Source: UBA5070 sp035913415
GTDB taxonomy: Bacteria > Fibrobacterota > Fibrobacteria > UBA5070
Direction: 5' to 3'
Length of the DNA stretch: 64,000 nucleotides
NCBI GenBank assembly: GCA_035913415.1
Contig: JAMIIV010000229.1
Coordinates: forward strand, 1-64,000
Shown here: one piece after another, positions 49,701 through 57,170 of the stretch
Layout: each line of letters starts with the position of its first letter
Position numbering within the stretch: position 1 is the first letter of the stretch
Translations under genes and position numbers: made by a program
The notes under the pieces: model-generated
Databases searched by the model: none
What the model saw: the letters and a program-made list of their open reading frames with translations, nothing else
What the model was told of the DNA's origin: nothing

Positions 49701-51895
49701 GCGCCGCGACCCCGCTGGGAGCCACGGCATTGGTGGCCAGCTCCGATTCCCTGTGGGCCGCTGACACCCTAGCCTTGAGCGCCACACCCATGTCGTTGCG
49801 ATTTGTCGACTCGACCGGTGCGGATCTGCCTTCGGTGGCGATGGAGGTCTTCCAGCCCCGCCGGGTGTGGCTCCTGGTGGAGGGCCGTGCCGGGACGTGT
49901 TCGACGTGTGATCAGACCGTCCGGGTGGTTTCAGCCGACGCCCAGATCCATCTGCGCACCTCACCCACGGGGCCCGATGTGGATTCCGTCGTGTTGACGG
50001 GAGGCAGGGCTTCTTTCTGGATCGTGTCCACCGCGACGTCCACCTCGCCGGTGCTCGCCGCCGTTCCCGCCCTGTGGGCCGGTGATACCCTGCAATTGTC
50101 GGTGACCGCTCGGGCCCCCGATTCGGCCTTCTGGTACGATCGCGATGGCGATGGCGGAGCCGACTCCCTGGCTGTACACCTGGCGCACCGCTGGAAGCCC
50201 CAGTCGCGGGTGCAAGCCTCCTGGCCGACCTCGACGCCGATGGAATCCCTCGACGGAGCGAATTTCCGTCTGTCGCCGGATTCCCTGGTCGCCGAGTGGG
50301 CGTTCCCCTCCGATCTCGCTCCCCTGTCCACCGAAGGACTCGGCTCCCGTGGTCTTCTTTCGTGGGATGGTCGGGTCGACCTCCCCTTTGCCATCGGGGA
50401 GCGGATCGCTCCCGTCCCCCTGCGGGCCATCCTGCGTTACGGCCCCGAGGTGGACACCATCCGGCTTCCGTGGTCGGAGGAGGTGGCCGCTGGGTTCCGG
50501 GCCTCCGACGAAATGGTGCTCCAGGAGCGCGGTGGTCTCTGGTCGGCCGCCGCCCCCTTGTTCCTGATGCGGGACACCCTGGCGGGTGATCTGGTGCTGT
50601 TGTACAACAACACCGATGAGCGCGAGCCCCAGCCCGGAGATTCGCTGCGCTTCTCGCCCTCCGGTGCGCTGCGCGACGCCCTCGGAAACGCCCCCGCTCC
50701 CAACGCGCGTCGGGTGGTGTTGCAGGGCACCGATCGTCCCCCGCTTTGGGCGGCCATGCGCGATGCCGACGGCGACGGGCGCGCCGATCGTGTGGTGCTG
50801 CACTTCCGCGCCGCCCCCAAGGTGACCGAGATGTACCGCTTCCGGTGGCCCGGCAAGGATGGGCTGTCCTCGCGCACGGCTCTGCTGGGCGCGGCGCGGA
50901 CGGATTCCGGCGGCCGAGTCGTCGAGTTCGATCTCGCCCCCTGGGAATACGGATTCACCTCGTGCCCCGCCGTCGGGTGCGCCGCCCTGGGGGAAATGCT
51001 CTCGATCTGGGGCATCACCGACACCGTTGTGCAGGCATTCCCCCTACGTGACGAGGTGGCCCCGGTTCCCTTGCGGGCACGGCTGCGGTTCGGTCCGGGG
51101 GAGAGCGGTCCGGACACCCTCGTGGTCGATCTCAGCGAGCCGGTGCAGGGATCGCCGGATGCCGGCAGTGCCTGGTTCGCCACCGGGCGCCCTTCGGTCG
51201 CCGCGGACGGTGTGAATGTTCCCTGGATCGGATTCCCGGGCGCAACCATCCTGGATGGTGAGGGCGATGTGGCCACCTTCCTGGTCGACACCTCCTTCGC
51301 CGTCCGCAAAGGGGACTCGTTGCGCATCACGGCGCCAGGTACCTCGGGTACGGTCTCCGATCTCGGGGGCACCCGGCCTGGTACACCTGCCGCGTGGGTT
51401 CCCCTCGAGTTCGGTCCCCATCCGCTGCGCTTCGAGTGGAAGCCCATGCCCCCGGTGCGCCGGTACGAAGGCTGGGTCCCTCCGACCGGCGAGAGCCCCA
51501 TCCAGATTCTGGTCCGTGATCCATCCGGGCGGTGGACCACCTTGGACGGGGGGAGTCCGGGGCAGGACACCTCGCACTACGGCGGAGTCTGGCTGCGTTT
51601 CAATCGCGCGATGCGCGGAGGAGCCTACCTCTACGACAACCTGGGAATCTTCGTCGCCGACGTGAGCTTCGATCCCTTGGTGGCCCTCATCGAATCGCAG
51701 GGCCTCGAGCCCGACGAGCGCGGCAACTACGAAATCTGGGTGGCTTGGAACGGCACATCCCTTGGATCGGTGGCCACGGGCTCCGCCGCGGTGGCTCCCA
51801 GCGGCGTGTACATCTTCCGCATCGTGTCGCATTACCGCGACGGGGACGAGATGGTGACGCTCAACCAGGTGTTCCGCACCGGCTGGAAACGCTGA
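46739..51895 (+). CDS. Giant fibro-slime domain surface protein
   Basis: A 1718-residue secreted protein. Signal peptide 1-22. Two or three short beta repeats follow, each around a VRIYNPW, VMLWNPW or VMLLNPWD motif at about 24, 148 and 254. The fibro-slime (PA14-like) domain lies at about 359-577, with SHPNFEEG at its start and the calcium/sugar-site block FRGDDDVWFFIDNRLAVDLGG at about 511. Three ~105-residue repeats begin near 804, 914 and 1021 (LRFVDTTGADLPS type) and each carries a CxxC (CLVC, CVSC, CSTC). Two DxDxDG loops (about 1134 and 1342) precede further Ig-like modules. The C-terminus resembles a FlgD/T9SS-like domain (GGAYLYDNLG, SGVYIFRIVSHYRDGD). Start ATG 46739 has GAGG seven bases upstream and the signal peptide. 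It probably acts in adhesion to plant fibre or matrix. Confidence 0.85.
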   Translation: MFRSVRYSLLILLMALVGSVEAAKVVRIYNPWLENAEIAEGHTRLVNYSPLVGFGADGTANLLVPAGGPWLELVIPTLPAGPLNFTVVSNPGVAPIYYQSWGSNGMTGGDMDLGTPLSTSDTVWLVPSPLPNGPAKILTKAPKEVTVMLWNPWEQDASAQRPSMQVENGAWKVMDSARKAPGWYSTYTLGFTSLSLLFRNADSTRHLGIGGVGLPIAAQFDSVVSRNDTIWIWTSPEPAGPPRASATLPKLRTVMLLNPWDGNIPFQRPLIDFGGGALSMRPDPAYCGWAMFQFIDRAPRVTFANARTGQRLGATGFGSTGSIDLSGALSVKDTAWITTAAPTGVPTVRSAYTGEKGMCEITFLAATVYDFDTSHPNFEEGSGSSCGLVKGMVAPTLGPDRKPLPGPNHCRQGNTRIVDDFLATQWFRPVSSVNASTCRDIPLGLDSLNGNYKYDNTSYFPIDDFTHLADGTPNPRRQMFSGGSDNKPHNFHYCLESHGEFDYKKGQRFSFRGDDDVWFFIDNRLAVDLGGVHNPESASVLLDTMRLVEGRTYNFDFFYCERQTTGANMRIETSMNLRTPSGFRVIDTARGPGVTSYDLYVSQKLGQGCASNDNVQRTAGRFTLGGPIFVPPIQLPAGLSYGGIDIDATLGRLLFDSAAIKGLPPGTYTLRILPAGADTTGARSIIFVIPMNAQPRFLAKPSYTGLVGTHLKVEVVSRTEAGAVDPNAVPFVLHPQSGLRYFRDSLLLSEILPGDTLMTGLAGRSRPIWVRGEVVGEYTLRVGFSVADTMDLYPGISFQGRILRYVDAAGRPLSPVPAIDRDVRTSETIWLEAVSGASTCLVCADTVLLAGGPGLRFLDATGNPITSVVLQAGKASFQVYGLQPVAGGLFRATFADSSASAPWSPVTFRAPRLRFVDTTGADLPSLALELGMSSAIGLRVDPALDTCVSCDAWVDLSSVKEILPSLLPNGIVIDSLRLSGRSARVWLRAATPLGATALVASSDSLWAADTLALSATPMSLRFVDSTGADLPSVAMEVFQPRRVWLLVEGRAGTCSTCDQTVRVVSADAQIHLRTSPTGPDVDSVVLTGGRASFWIVSTATSTSPVLAAVPALWAGDTLQLSVTARAPDSAFWYDRDGDGGADSLAVHLAHRWKPQSRVQASWPTSTPMESLDGANFRLSPDSLVAEWAFPSDLAPLSTEGLGSRGLLSWDGRVDLPFAIGERIAPVPLRAILRYGPEVDTIRLPWSEEVAAGFRASDEMVLQERGGLWSAAAPLFLMRDTLAGDLVLLYNNTDEREPQPGDSLRFSPSGALRDALGNAPAPNARRVVLQGTDRPPLWAAMRDADGDGRADRVVLHFRAAPKVTEMYRFRWPGKDGLSSRTALLGAARTDSGGRVVEFDLAPWEYGFTSCPAVGCAALGEMLSIWGITDTVVQAFPLRDEVAPVPLRARLRFGPGESGPDTLVVDLSEPVQGSPDAGSAWFATGRPSVAADGVNVPWIGFPGATILDGEGDVATFLVDTSFAVRKGDSLRITAPGTSGTVSDLGGTRPGTPAAWVPLEFGPHPLRFEWKPMPPVRRYEGWVPPTGESPIQILVRDPSGRWTTLDGGSPGQDTSHYGGVWLRFNRAMRGGAYLYDNLGIFVADVSFDPLVALIESQGLEPDERGNYEIWVAWNGTSLGSVATGSAAVAPSGVYIFRIVSHYRDGDEMVTLNQVFRTGWKR

Positions 51896-51995
51896 GCCTC
51901 GAAACCTCCGGTCGCTAGGACCCTGCAGAGGCATCCGGGCACAGGTCCGGATGCCGCAACAGGGTGGCCTGCGGATGGGCCCCGGTGAAACGGCG

Positions 51996-52036
51996 GAAAA
52001 GAAAAGGCCTCCCGGAGCATTGCTCCGAGAGGCCTT
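51996..52036 (-). terminator. Terminator of the CoA-transferase gene
   Basis: On the minus strand an interrupted stem (AAGGCCTC/GAGGCCTT plus CGGAGC/GCTCCG, one mismatch, 3-base loop, 52004-52036) is followed by TTTTCTTTTCC. It lies about 22 bases after the stop. Confidence 0.88.
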
Positions 52037-52057
52037 GTTCGGATATGCGCGTCTGAA

Positions 52058-53554
52058 TCAGGCCCAGTCGACGTCCAGCATGGTCCCGGTCTCCTGGAAC
52101 TTCACGTGCATGCGGAAGGCCTTGGAGAGGGTGTGCTGGGTGTGGCTTTCGCCCGACAGCTTGAGGTACTCGCGCATCTGCGGACGGTAGCTGGGGTGCA
52201 CGCAGTTCTCGATGATGGTCTCGGCGCGCTGGCGAGGGCTCTTGCCGCGCAGGTCGGCGATGCCCTGCTCGGTGATGAGAGCATTCACGGAGTGCTCGGA
52301 GTGGTCCAGGTGCGAGCACAGCGGGACGATGGTGGAGATCTTTCCGCCCTTGGCGATGGACGGGCAGGCGAAGATGGACAGGTAGGCGTTGCGGGTGAAG
52401 TCGCCCGAACCGCCGATGCCGTTCATCATGGAGCTTCCCAGCACGTGCGTGGAATTGATGTTGCCGAAGATGTCGGCTTCCAGCGCGGTGTTCATGGTGA
52501 TCAGTCCCAGGCGACGCACGATCTCGGGGTTGTTGGAGATCTCCTGCGGACGCAGCACCATGTGGTTGCGGTAGCGCTTGAGGTCGGCGTAGACCTTGGC
52601 CAAGGCGTCGGGCGAGATGGTCAGCGAGCAGCCCGACACGAACTTGATCTTGCCCGAGTCGATGAGGCTGATCACGGAGTCCTGGATGACCTCGGTGTAC
52701 ATCTCGAAAGCGGGGATGTCCTTGGCCTCGCCCAGGGCGGCCAGCACGGCGTTGGCGATGTTGCCCACACCCGACTGGATGGGCAGGAACTCGCGGGGGA
52801 TGCGACCGGCCTTGAGTTCGCCGGCCAGGAAGCGGGTGACGTTCGCGCCGATCTGGCGGGTGGTGTCGTTGAGTTCGTCGAAGCCGCCGACCTCGTCGGA
52901 CTTGTTGGACTTCACGACGCCGACGATCTTGGCGGGGTCGATCCACAGGCGCGTGGTGCCGATGCGATCGCGCACGCTCTGGATGGGGATTTCCTTGCGG
53001 TAGGGAGGATCCTGGGGTTCGTAGAGGTCGTGCATGCCCAGGAGGTCGGTGGGATGGGCCTCGTTGAGCTCGATCACGACCTTGCGCGCCATGCGGGCCA
53101 TGGTGGGGGCGGCGCCGACACCGGAGGTGAGGAGGATCTCACCTTGGGGGGTGACGTCGGCGGCTTCGATGACGGCCACGTCGACTTCGCCCAGTGCTCC
53201 GGAGCGCAGGGTCTGCTGCAACTGGGAGAGGTGCATGTCGAAGAACTGGGCGCGGCCCTCGTTGATGGCCTTGCGCAGGTCGGCGTTGGACTGGTAGGGG
53301 GTGCGGAATTTGACCGCGTCCGCTTTGGCCAGGGCGCCGTCGAGGGAGGGGCCTGTGGAGGCGCCGGAGATCACACCGATCTTGAAGGGGCGGCCTGCCG
53401 CATGCTCCGCATCGGCCTTGGCGGCGATGGCCACCGGCACGACCTTGGGGGCCCCGGCGGGAGTGAAACCGGAAAAGCCCACGGTCATATCGTTCTGGAT
53501 CAGACTTGCGGCTTCGACGGGATCGAGGAGCGGGAAGGACATCAGGTGCCTCAT
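52058..53554 (-). CDS. Acetyl-CoA hydrolase / succinate-CoA transferase family enzyme
   Basis: The 498-residue enzyme belongs to the family that transfers CoA between acetate and succinate (or propionate), with a glutamyl-CoA thioester. The N-terminal VGFSGFTPAGAPKVVP and QFFDMHLSQL match, and the second half has LGLITMNTALEADIFGNINSTHVLGSSMMNGIGGSGDF, where the active Glu lies in ALEAD. In fermentative Fibrobacterota such enzymes could make acetate or feed succinate metabolism; the exact pair of acids is not decided by sequence. A second in-frame ATG (53542) is an alternative start. It is transcribed alone and divergently from the next gene. Confidence 0.9.
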   Translation of the reverse strand: MRHLMSFPLLDPVEAASLIQNDMTVGFSGFTPAGAPKVVPVAIAAKADAEHAAGRPFKIGVISGASTGPSLDGALAKADAVKFRTPYQSNADLRKAINEGRAQFFDMHLSQLQQTLRSGALGEVDVAVIEAADVTPQGEILLTSGVGAAPTMARMARKVVIELNEAHPTDLLGMHDLYEPQDPPYRKEIPIQSVRDRIGTTRLWIDPAKIVGVVKSNKSDEVGGFDELNDTTRQIGANVTRFLAGELKAGRIPREFLPIQSGVGNIANAVLAALGEAKDIPAFEMYTEVIQDSVISLIDSGKIKFVSGCSLTISPDALAKVYADLKRYRNHMVLRPQEISNNPEIVRRLGLITMNTALEADIFGNINSTHVLGSSMMNGIGGSGDFTRNAYLSIFACPSIAKGGKISTIVPLCSHLDHSEHSVNALITEQGIADLRGKSPRQRAETIIENCVHPSYRPQMREYLKLSGESHTQHTLSKAFRMHVKFQETGTMLDVDWA

Positions 53555-53694
53555 GGATGGAATGTGGATCTGTGGAGCGTGCTCTCGGAAATATAAACGG
53601 ATATGCGTGTCTTATAATGATTCCTTGGAAAAAACGGGGGGTATCGAGTCGTTCCCCCGTTGCCAACCCCCAAGGGCGGCGGTACTTTGGGAGT

Positions 53695-54135
53695 ATGCCC
53701 GCCTCCACCTGCTACCAGCCTTGGTCGTTCATGGAAATTCGCGACCTATTCGGGGACGGGGATGTTTCGGGCGATCTGGATCGTGAGGCCTGCCTGAACT
53801 GTTCGACAGGGGCTCCTGCCGACGGATGCCTCGAGTCGGAGCGCTCCGAGAGGCCGGGTTGCCGGTTTGCGGCAAGCGACAGCCCCCGAGTGGTTCGAAT
53901 CGACCCTGCCGTGGGCAACTTGCCGCGCCAAGATGTGCTTTGCGCCATCCGCAAGGGCCTGGACATCGTGCTGGAGTTCCCCACAGGATTCCAACCGGCG
54001 GAAAGCCTGCTTCGCGAAATCGCGATCCTGGTGCGTCGATTGCGCACCTCCGGATTGACCTTGTCGCTGGCCGGATTGGCCCACCCGGTGCGTGCCCGCA
54101 TCTCCAGCCTCGAGGTCGCGCTGGGGCGGTCGTGA
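53695..54135 (+). CDS. Unknown small protein coupled to tyrosine recombinase
   Basis: The 146-residue protein is not recognised. Its C-terminal half (RQDVLCAIRKGLDIVLEFPTGFQPAESLLREIAILVRRLRTSGLTLSLAGL) resembles the alternating strand-helix pattern of STAS-like domains, but this is a weak impression. The N-terminal part has four Cys. A perfect TATAAT lies at 53613-53618, about 77 bases upstream, and GGGA precedes ATG 53695; ATG 53731 is a second possible start. The stop overlaps the recombinase GTG (GTGA), so the two are coupled. Confidence 0.55.
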   Translation: MPASTCYQPWSFMEIRDLFGDGDVSGDLDREACLNCSTGAPADGCLESERSERPGCRFAASDSPRVVRIDPAVGNLPRQDVLCAIRKGLDIVLEFPTGFQPAESLLREIAILVRRLRTSGLTLSLAGLAHPVRARISSLEVALGRS

Positions 54136-55130
54136 CGGACCTCCTGCCCCAAGCCATCGCGGAAGGGCCAGGGTTGCGGACCATCCCGGAAGGGCCCGAA
54201 CGCTTGGTGTCCAGTTGGGACGAGGCCCTCGGGGATTGGTTCGATCACCTCGCGTTGGAGCGCAACCTCGCCGCACGCACCTTGGACGCGTATGCCGCCG
54301 ACCTGCACAAACTCGCGGGATGGGCGATGGCGCACAACCTCGAGCCCCTCGCGCTGGACGCCTCGAGCATGGGACGATTTCTGTCCGGTGCGGCGGAGGA
54401 GGGGCTGGCCCCACGATCGCGCGCCCGCTTGCGCTCGGCCTCGTCGTCGTTTTTCACCTTTCAGATCCTGCGCGGGCTGCGCGAGCGGCACCCCCTGGAG
54501 GATCTTCCCGGACCGAAGGCCGATCGCCCCCTCCCGTCGGTGCTGAACGTCGAAGAGGTGCTCCTGCTCCTGGATGCTCCCGATCCTTCCACTCCGCTGG
54601 GGGAACGCGATGGTGCACTGCTGGAACTGTTGTACGCCACCGGCATGCGGGTCTCCGAGGCGGTAGGGACACGGCTGCAGGACTGGCATCCCGACCAGGG
54701 GTTGGTCAGAGTCCTGGGCAAAGGCGACAAGGAGCGGCTGGTGCCCCTGGGCCGCATTTCGGTGGAGCGCATCGAACGATGGATCCGCGGAGGGCGTGCG
54801 GCGCTGACCCCCCATTGCGATCGCATCCTGGTGAACCACCGCGGCGGTGCCCTGAGCCGAGTTTCGGCCTGGACCATCCTCGATCGATGGGCCCGGGTGG
54901 CGGGAGTGCAACGCGACGACGGTTCGGGGCGCAAACATGGGCATCGCGTGCATCCCCACGTCTTGCGCCATTCCTTCGCCACCCATCTGCTGCAGGGTGG
55001 GGCCGACCTTCGCGCGGTCCAGGAAATGATGGGACATGCCGAACTCTCGACCACCGAGATATACACGCACCTGGATCTTTCCACGTTGCGGGAAGTCCAT
55101 GCCACCTCGCACCCTCGTGCACGGAAGTAA
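54132..55130 (+). CDS. xerC: Tyrosine recombinase XerC/XerD-type
   Basis: The 332-residue recombinase has an N-terminal SAM-like core-binding domain (WFDHLALERNLAARTLDAYAADL) and a full catalytic set: Arg173 (GMRVSEA), Lys in GKGDKERLVPL, His276 and Arg279 (HVLRH), His302 (MMGHAELS) and nucleophile Tyr311 (EIYTHL). It is the size and type of XerC/XerD, which resolve chromosome dimers at dif. Whether C or D is unclear, so the symbol is provisional. No mobile-element boundary is seen nearby, favouring the housekeeping role. Confidence 0.85.
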   Translation: MTDLLPQAIAEGPGLRTIPEGPERLVSSWDEALGDWFDHLALERNLAARTLDAYAADLHKLAGWAMAHNLEPLALDASSMGRFLSGAAEEGLAPRSRARLRSASSSFFTFQILRGLRERHPLEDLPGPKADRPLPSVLNVEEVLLLLDAPDPSTPLGERDGALLELLYATGMRVSEAVGTRLQDWHPDQGLVRVLGKGDKERLVPLGRISVERIERWIRGGRAALTPHCDRILVNHRGGALSRVSAWTILDRWARVAGVQRDDGSGRKHGHRVHPHVLRHSFATHLLQGGADLRAVQEMMGHAELSTTEIYTHLDLSTLREVHATSHPRARK

Positions 55131-55139
55131 CATTCTGCC

Positions 55140-55667
55140 ATGATCGATTTCGCGTCCTCGATCCGCAACATCCCCGACTGGCCCAAACCCGGCATCCAGT
55201 TCAAGGACATCACCACTCTTTTGGCAGACCCCCAGGGCCTCCAGATGTGTGTGGAAGGTCTGGTGGACCCGTTCCGTGGAGCCGGTGTCGACATGGTCCT
55301 GGGAACCGAAGCCCGCGGCTTCCTGTTCGCGCCCGCCGTGGCCGTGGCCCTTGGGGCAGGTTGCGTGCTGGCGCGCAAACCCGGGAAACTTCCCTGGAAG
55401 ACCCACCGGCAGGAATACCAACTGGAATACGGTACCGATGCCCTGGAGATCCACCAGGATGCCATCCGACCCGGGCAGAGAGTTCTGCTGGTCGACGATC
55501 TCCTGGCCACCGGTGGCACCATCCTGGCCGCCACCGAACTCGTCCGCCGGTTGGGCGGCGTGGTGGTCGGGTATTCGTTCGTGGTCGAGCTCGGATTTCT
55601 TCCCGGGCGGAGCCGACTCGCTCCCCATCCGGTCAACGCACTTGTGACCTACACCTCCGAGGATTGA
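55140..55667 (+). CDS. apt: Adenine phosphoribosyltransferase
   Basis: The 175-residue purine salvage enzyme makes AMP from adenine and PRPP. It has the N-terminal IRNIPDWPKPGIQFKDITTLL, the EARGFLFAPAVAVALG block, KPGKLPWKTHRQEYQLEYG and the PRPP-binding VLLVDDLLATGGTI. It starts nine bases after the recombinase stop and is probably cotranscribed. Confidence 0.96.
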   Translation: MIDFASSIRNIPDWPKPGIQFKDITTLLADPQGLQMCVEGLVDPFRGAGVDMVLGTEARGFLFAPAVAVALGAGCVLARKPGKLPWKTHRQEYQLEYGTDALEIHQDAIRPGQRVLLVDDLLATGGTILAATELVRRLGGVVVGYSFVVELGFLPGRSRLAPHPVNALVTYTSED

Positions 55668-55669
55668 AC

Positions 55670-56002
55670 ATGGACTACTCCGGCGATCGTTTCATCGACA
55701 AGAACAAGAGCCTGGCGATGGCCTACGAAAAAGACGCCCTGAAAGGGCGCACGGTCATCAAGAAGGACGTCGGAGGCGCCGCGAAGGAAGAAGCGCAGAC
55801 GTGCTGGAACTGCAAGGTCCGCACCCGCTGCGACACCTTCCGCAAGGCCCGCACGGGGGGTACGGCCGGCGTGGTTTCGGTGGGACAGGAACAGCAGTTC
55901 TGGTGCAACAAGTGGACCGAAGATCCGGTGACGAAGGTGCAGAACATGAGCACCCAGCAGGTCCGGTCCATGATGCGCGGGGCGCTCAAGGGACGGCTCT
56001 GA
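55670..56002 (+). CDS. Small Cys-containing protein of unknown function
   Basis: The 110-residue basic, probably cytosolic protein has a conserved-looking four-Cys arrangement: CWNCKVRTRC (C-x2-C-x5-C) and a later FWCNKW. The spacing could bind zinc or an iron-sulfur cluster. The rest is polar with a Gly/Thr linker (ARTGGTAGVVSVGQEQQ). ATG 55670 is two bases after the apt stop; the frame is open far upstream inside other genes, but only this start gives a sensible length. No family is named from sequence alone. Confidence 0.7.
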   Translation: MDYSGDRFIDKNKSLAMAYEKDALKGRTVIKKDVGGAAKEEAQTCWNCKVRTRCDTFRKARTGGTAGVVSVGQEQQFWCNKWTEDPVTKVQNMSTQQVRSMMRGALKGRL

Positions 56003-56051
56003 CCGCCACATCGGTCCGCTTGGCGGGATTTCAAGTTTCCGCATTTCTTCC

Positions 56052-56081
56052 TTGACTTCGGTTTCCTGACGGTGGTACAGT
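56052..56081 (+). promoter_or_regulatory. Promoter of cheX-cheY
   Basis: TTGACT at 56052-56057, an 18-base spacer and TACAGT at 56076-56081, with transcription expected from about 56088. The leader would be ~30 bases and contain GGGAG before the cheX ATG. Confidence 0.7.
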
Positions 56082-56118
56082 CCCCTCGTCCCACCTTCTT
56101 CCCGACGGGAGACTCGCG

Positions 56119-56586
56119 ATGCGGGCCGAACTGATCAATCCATTCCTGAAGGCGACGATGTCGACCTTCCAGACAATGGTCAACACGAATCCGACCCCGT
56201 CGGCACCCTTCGTGAAGGCTGAACCAACCCTGACGCACGACGTCTCGGGAATCATCGGCCTGTCCGGTGGCGCAAAAGGGGCTGTGATCATCAGTTTCCC
56301 GACCGCCACCGCCTTGGCGACGGTTTCGGCCTTCATCGGGCTGAACGTCACCACGGTGGACGCCGATGTCACCGACGCGGTGGGTGAACTGGCCAACATC
56401 ATTGCAGGCGCGGCGAAGGCGGACCTGTCGGGCTTGAACGTCACCATCTCGCTTCCCTCGGTCGTGATCGGGCAGAATCACAAGGTCACGACGCCCAAGG
56501 ACATCCCGAGCATCGTCATCCCCTTCAAGTGCACCCACGGCGAATTCGTCGTCGAGGTGTGCATCGCCTTGACCGATCCGAAGTGA
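56119..56586 (+). CDS. cheX: CheX-type phosphatase
   Basis: The 155-residue protein has the CheX/CheC-family fold and the catalytic motif Glu90-x-x-Asn93 (GELANIIAGAAK). It starts with a helical segment (NPFLKATMSTFQTM), then DVSGIIGLSGGAKGAVIISFP and a C-terminal sheet (SIVIPFKCTHGEFVVEV). CheX dephosphorylates CheY-P. It forms an operon with the receiver 19 bases downstream, which may be its substrate. Confidence 0.92.
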   Translation: MRAELINPFLKATMSTFQTMVNTNPTPSAPFVKAEPTLTHDVSGIIGLSGGAKGAVIISFPTATALATVSAFIGLNVTTVDADVTDAVGELANIIAGAAKADLSGLNVTISLPSVVIGQNHKVTTPKDIPSIVIPFKCTHGEFVVEVCIALTDPK

Positions 56587-56605
56587 TCCCAGGAGCAATG
56601 ACGCC

Positions 56606-56971
56606 ATGAAGATCCTTCTCGTCGACGATTCCTCCACGATGCGCCGCATCCAGAAGAACACCCTGTCCACCTTGGGCTTCACCGACGTGGACGAAGCCGA
56701 GGACGGTCAAGACGCCGTGGGCAAAGTTTCCAAGACCCGCTACGACCTGGTCTTGATGGATTGGAACATGCCCAACATGACGGGCATCGATGCCCTCAAG
56801 GCCATCCGCGCCAATCCCGACACCGCCAAGGTGCCGGTGATCATGGTGACCTCCGAATCGGAAAAGACCCGCATTCTGGAGGCCATCCAGGCAGGGGCCA
56901 CCAACTACATCGTCAAGCCCTTCACCCCGGATGTTCTCAAGGAGAAGCTCGACGCCATGAAGGGCGTCTGA
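56606..56971 (+). CDS. cheY: CheY-like single-domain response regulator
   Basis: The 121-residue protein is a stand-alone receiver with a full active site: Asp7/Asp8 (LLVDDSS), phosphoacceptor Asp52 (LVLMDWNMPNMTG), Thr82 (VMVTSES) and Lys104 (YIVKPFT). It is paired with the CheX phosphatase. No CheA or receptor is in the window, so its output, motility or another process, is unknown. A strong terminator follows. Confidence 0.9.
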   Translation: MKILLVDDSSTMRRIQKNTLSTLGFTDVDEAEDGQDAVGKVSKTRYDLVLMDWNMPNMTGIDALKAIRANPDTAKVPVIMVTSESEKTRILEAIQAGATNYIVKPFTPDVLKEKLDAMKGV

Positions 56972-57016
56972 AGTCTTTCCTGATCTCGATCTCCCCGTCA
57001 ACGCGGGGGTCCCGGT

Positions 57017-57057
57017 ACGGTCCGACCTTCTTCGCTGAAGGCGGGCCGTTTCCTTTT
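57017..57057 (+). terminator. Terminator of cheX-cheY
   Basis: A long stem with one bulge (ACGGTCCG.CCTTC at 57017-57030 with GAAGGCGGGCCGT at 57037-57049), loop TTCGCT, is followed by TTTCCTTTT. It is about 45 bases after the cheY stop. The rest up to 57170 shows no gene. Confidence 0.75.
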
Positions 57058-57170
57058 GGGCCCGAATCACCCCACGGGCCGCAACGCGGGGGACGCCGTC
57101 GAGGGAGCTAGGTTTCCTTTCAATTGCCTCCGTCGCGGGCCTTCGGCCCCATTTCCCCACCGAGGATGAC

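Noticed and set aside
54132..55130. Integrase of a mobile element at tRNA or intergenic site
   Set aside because: There is no adjacent tRNA, no attachment-site duplication, and no phage or plasmid genes; size and motifs fit the housekeeping XerC/D type.
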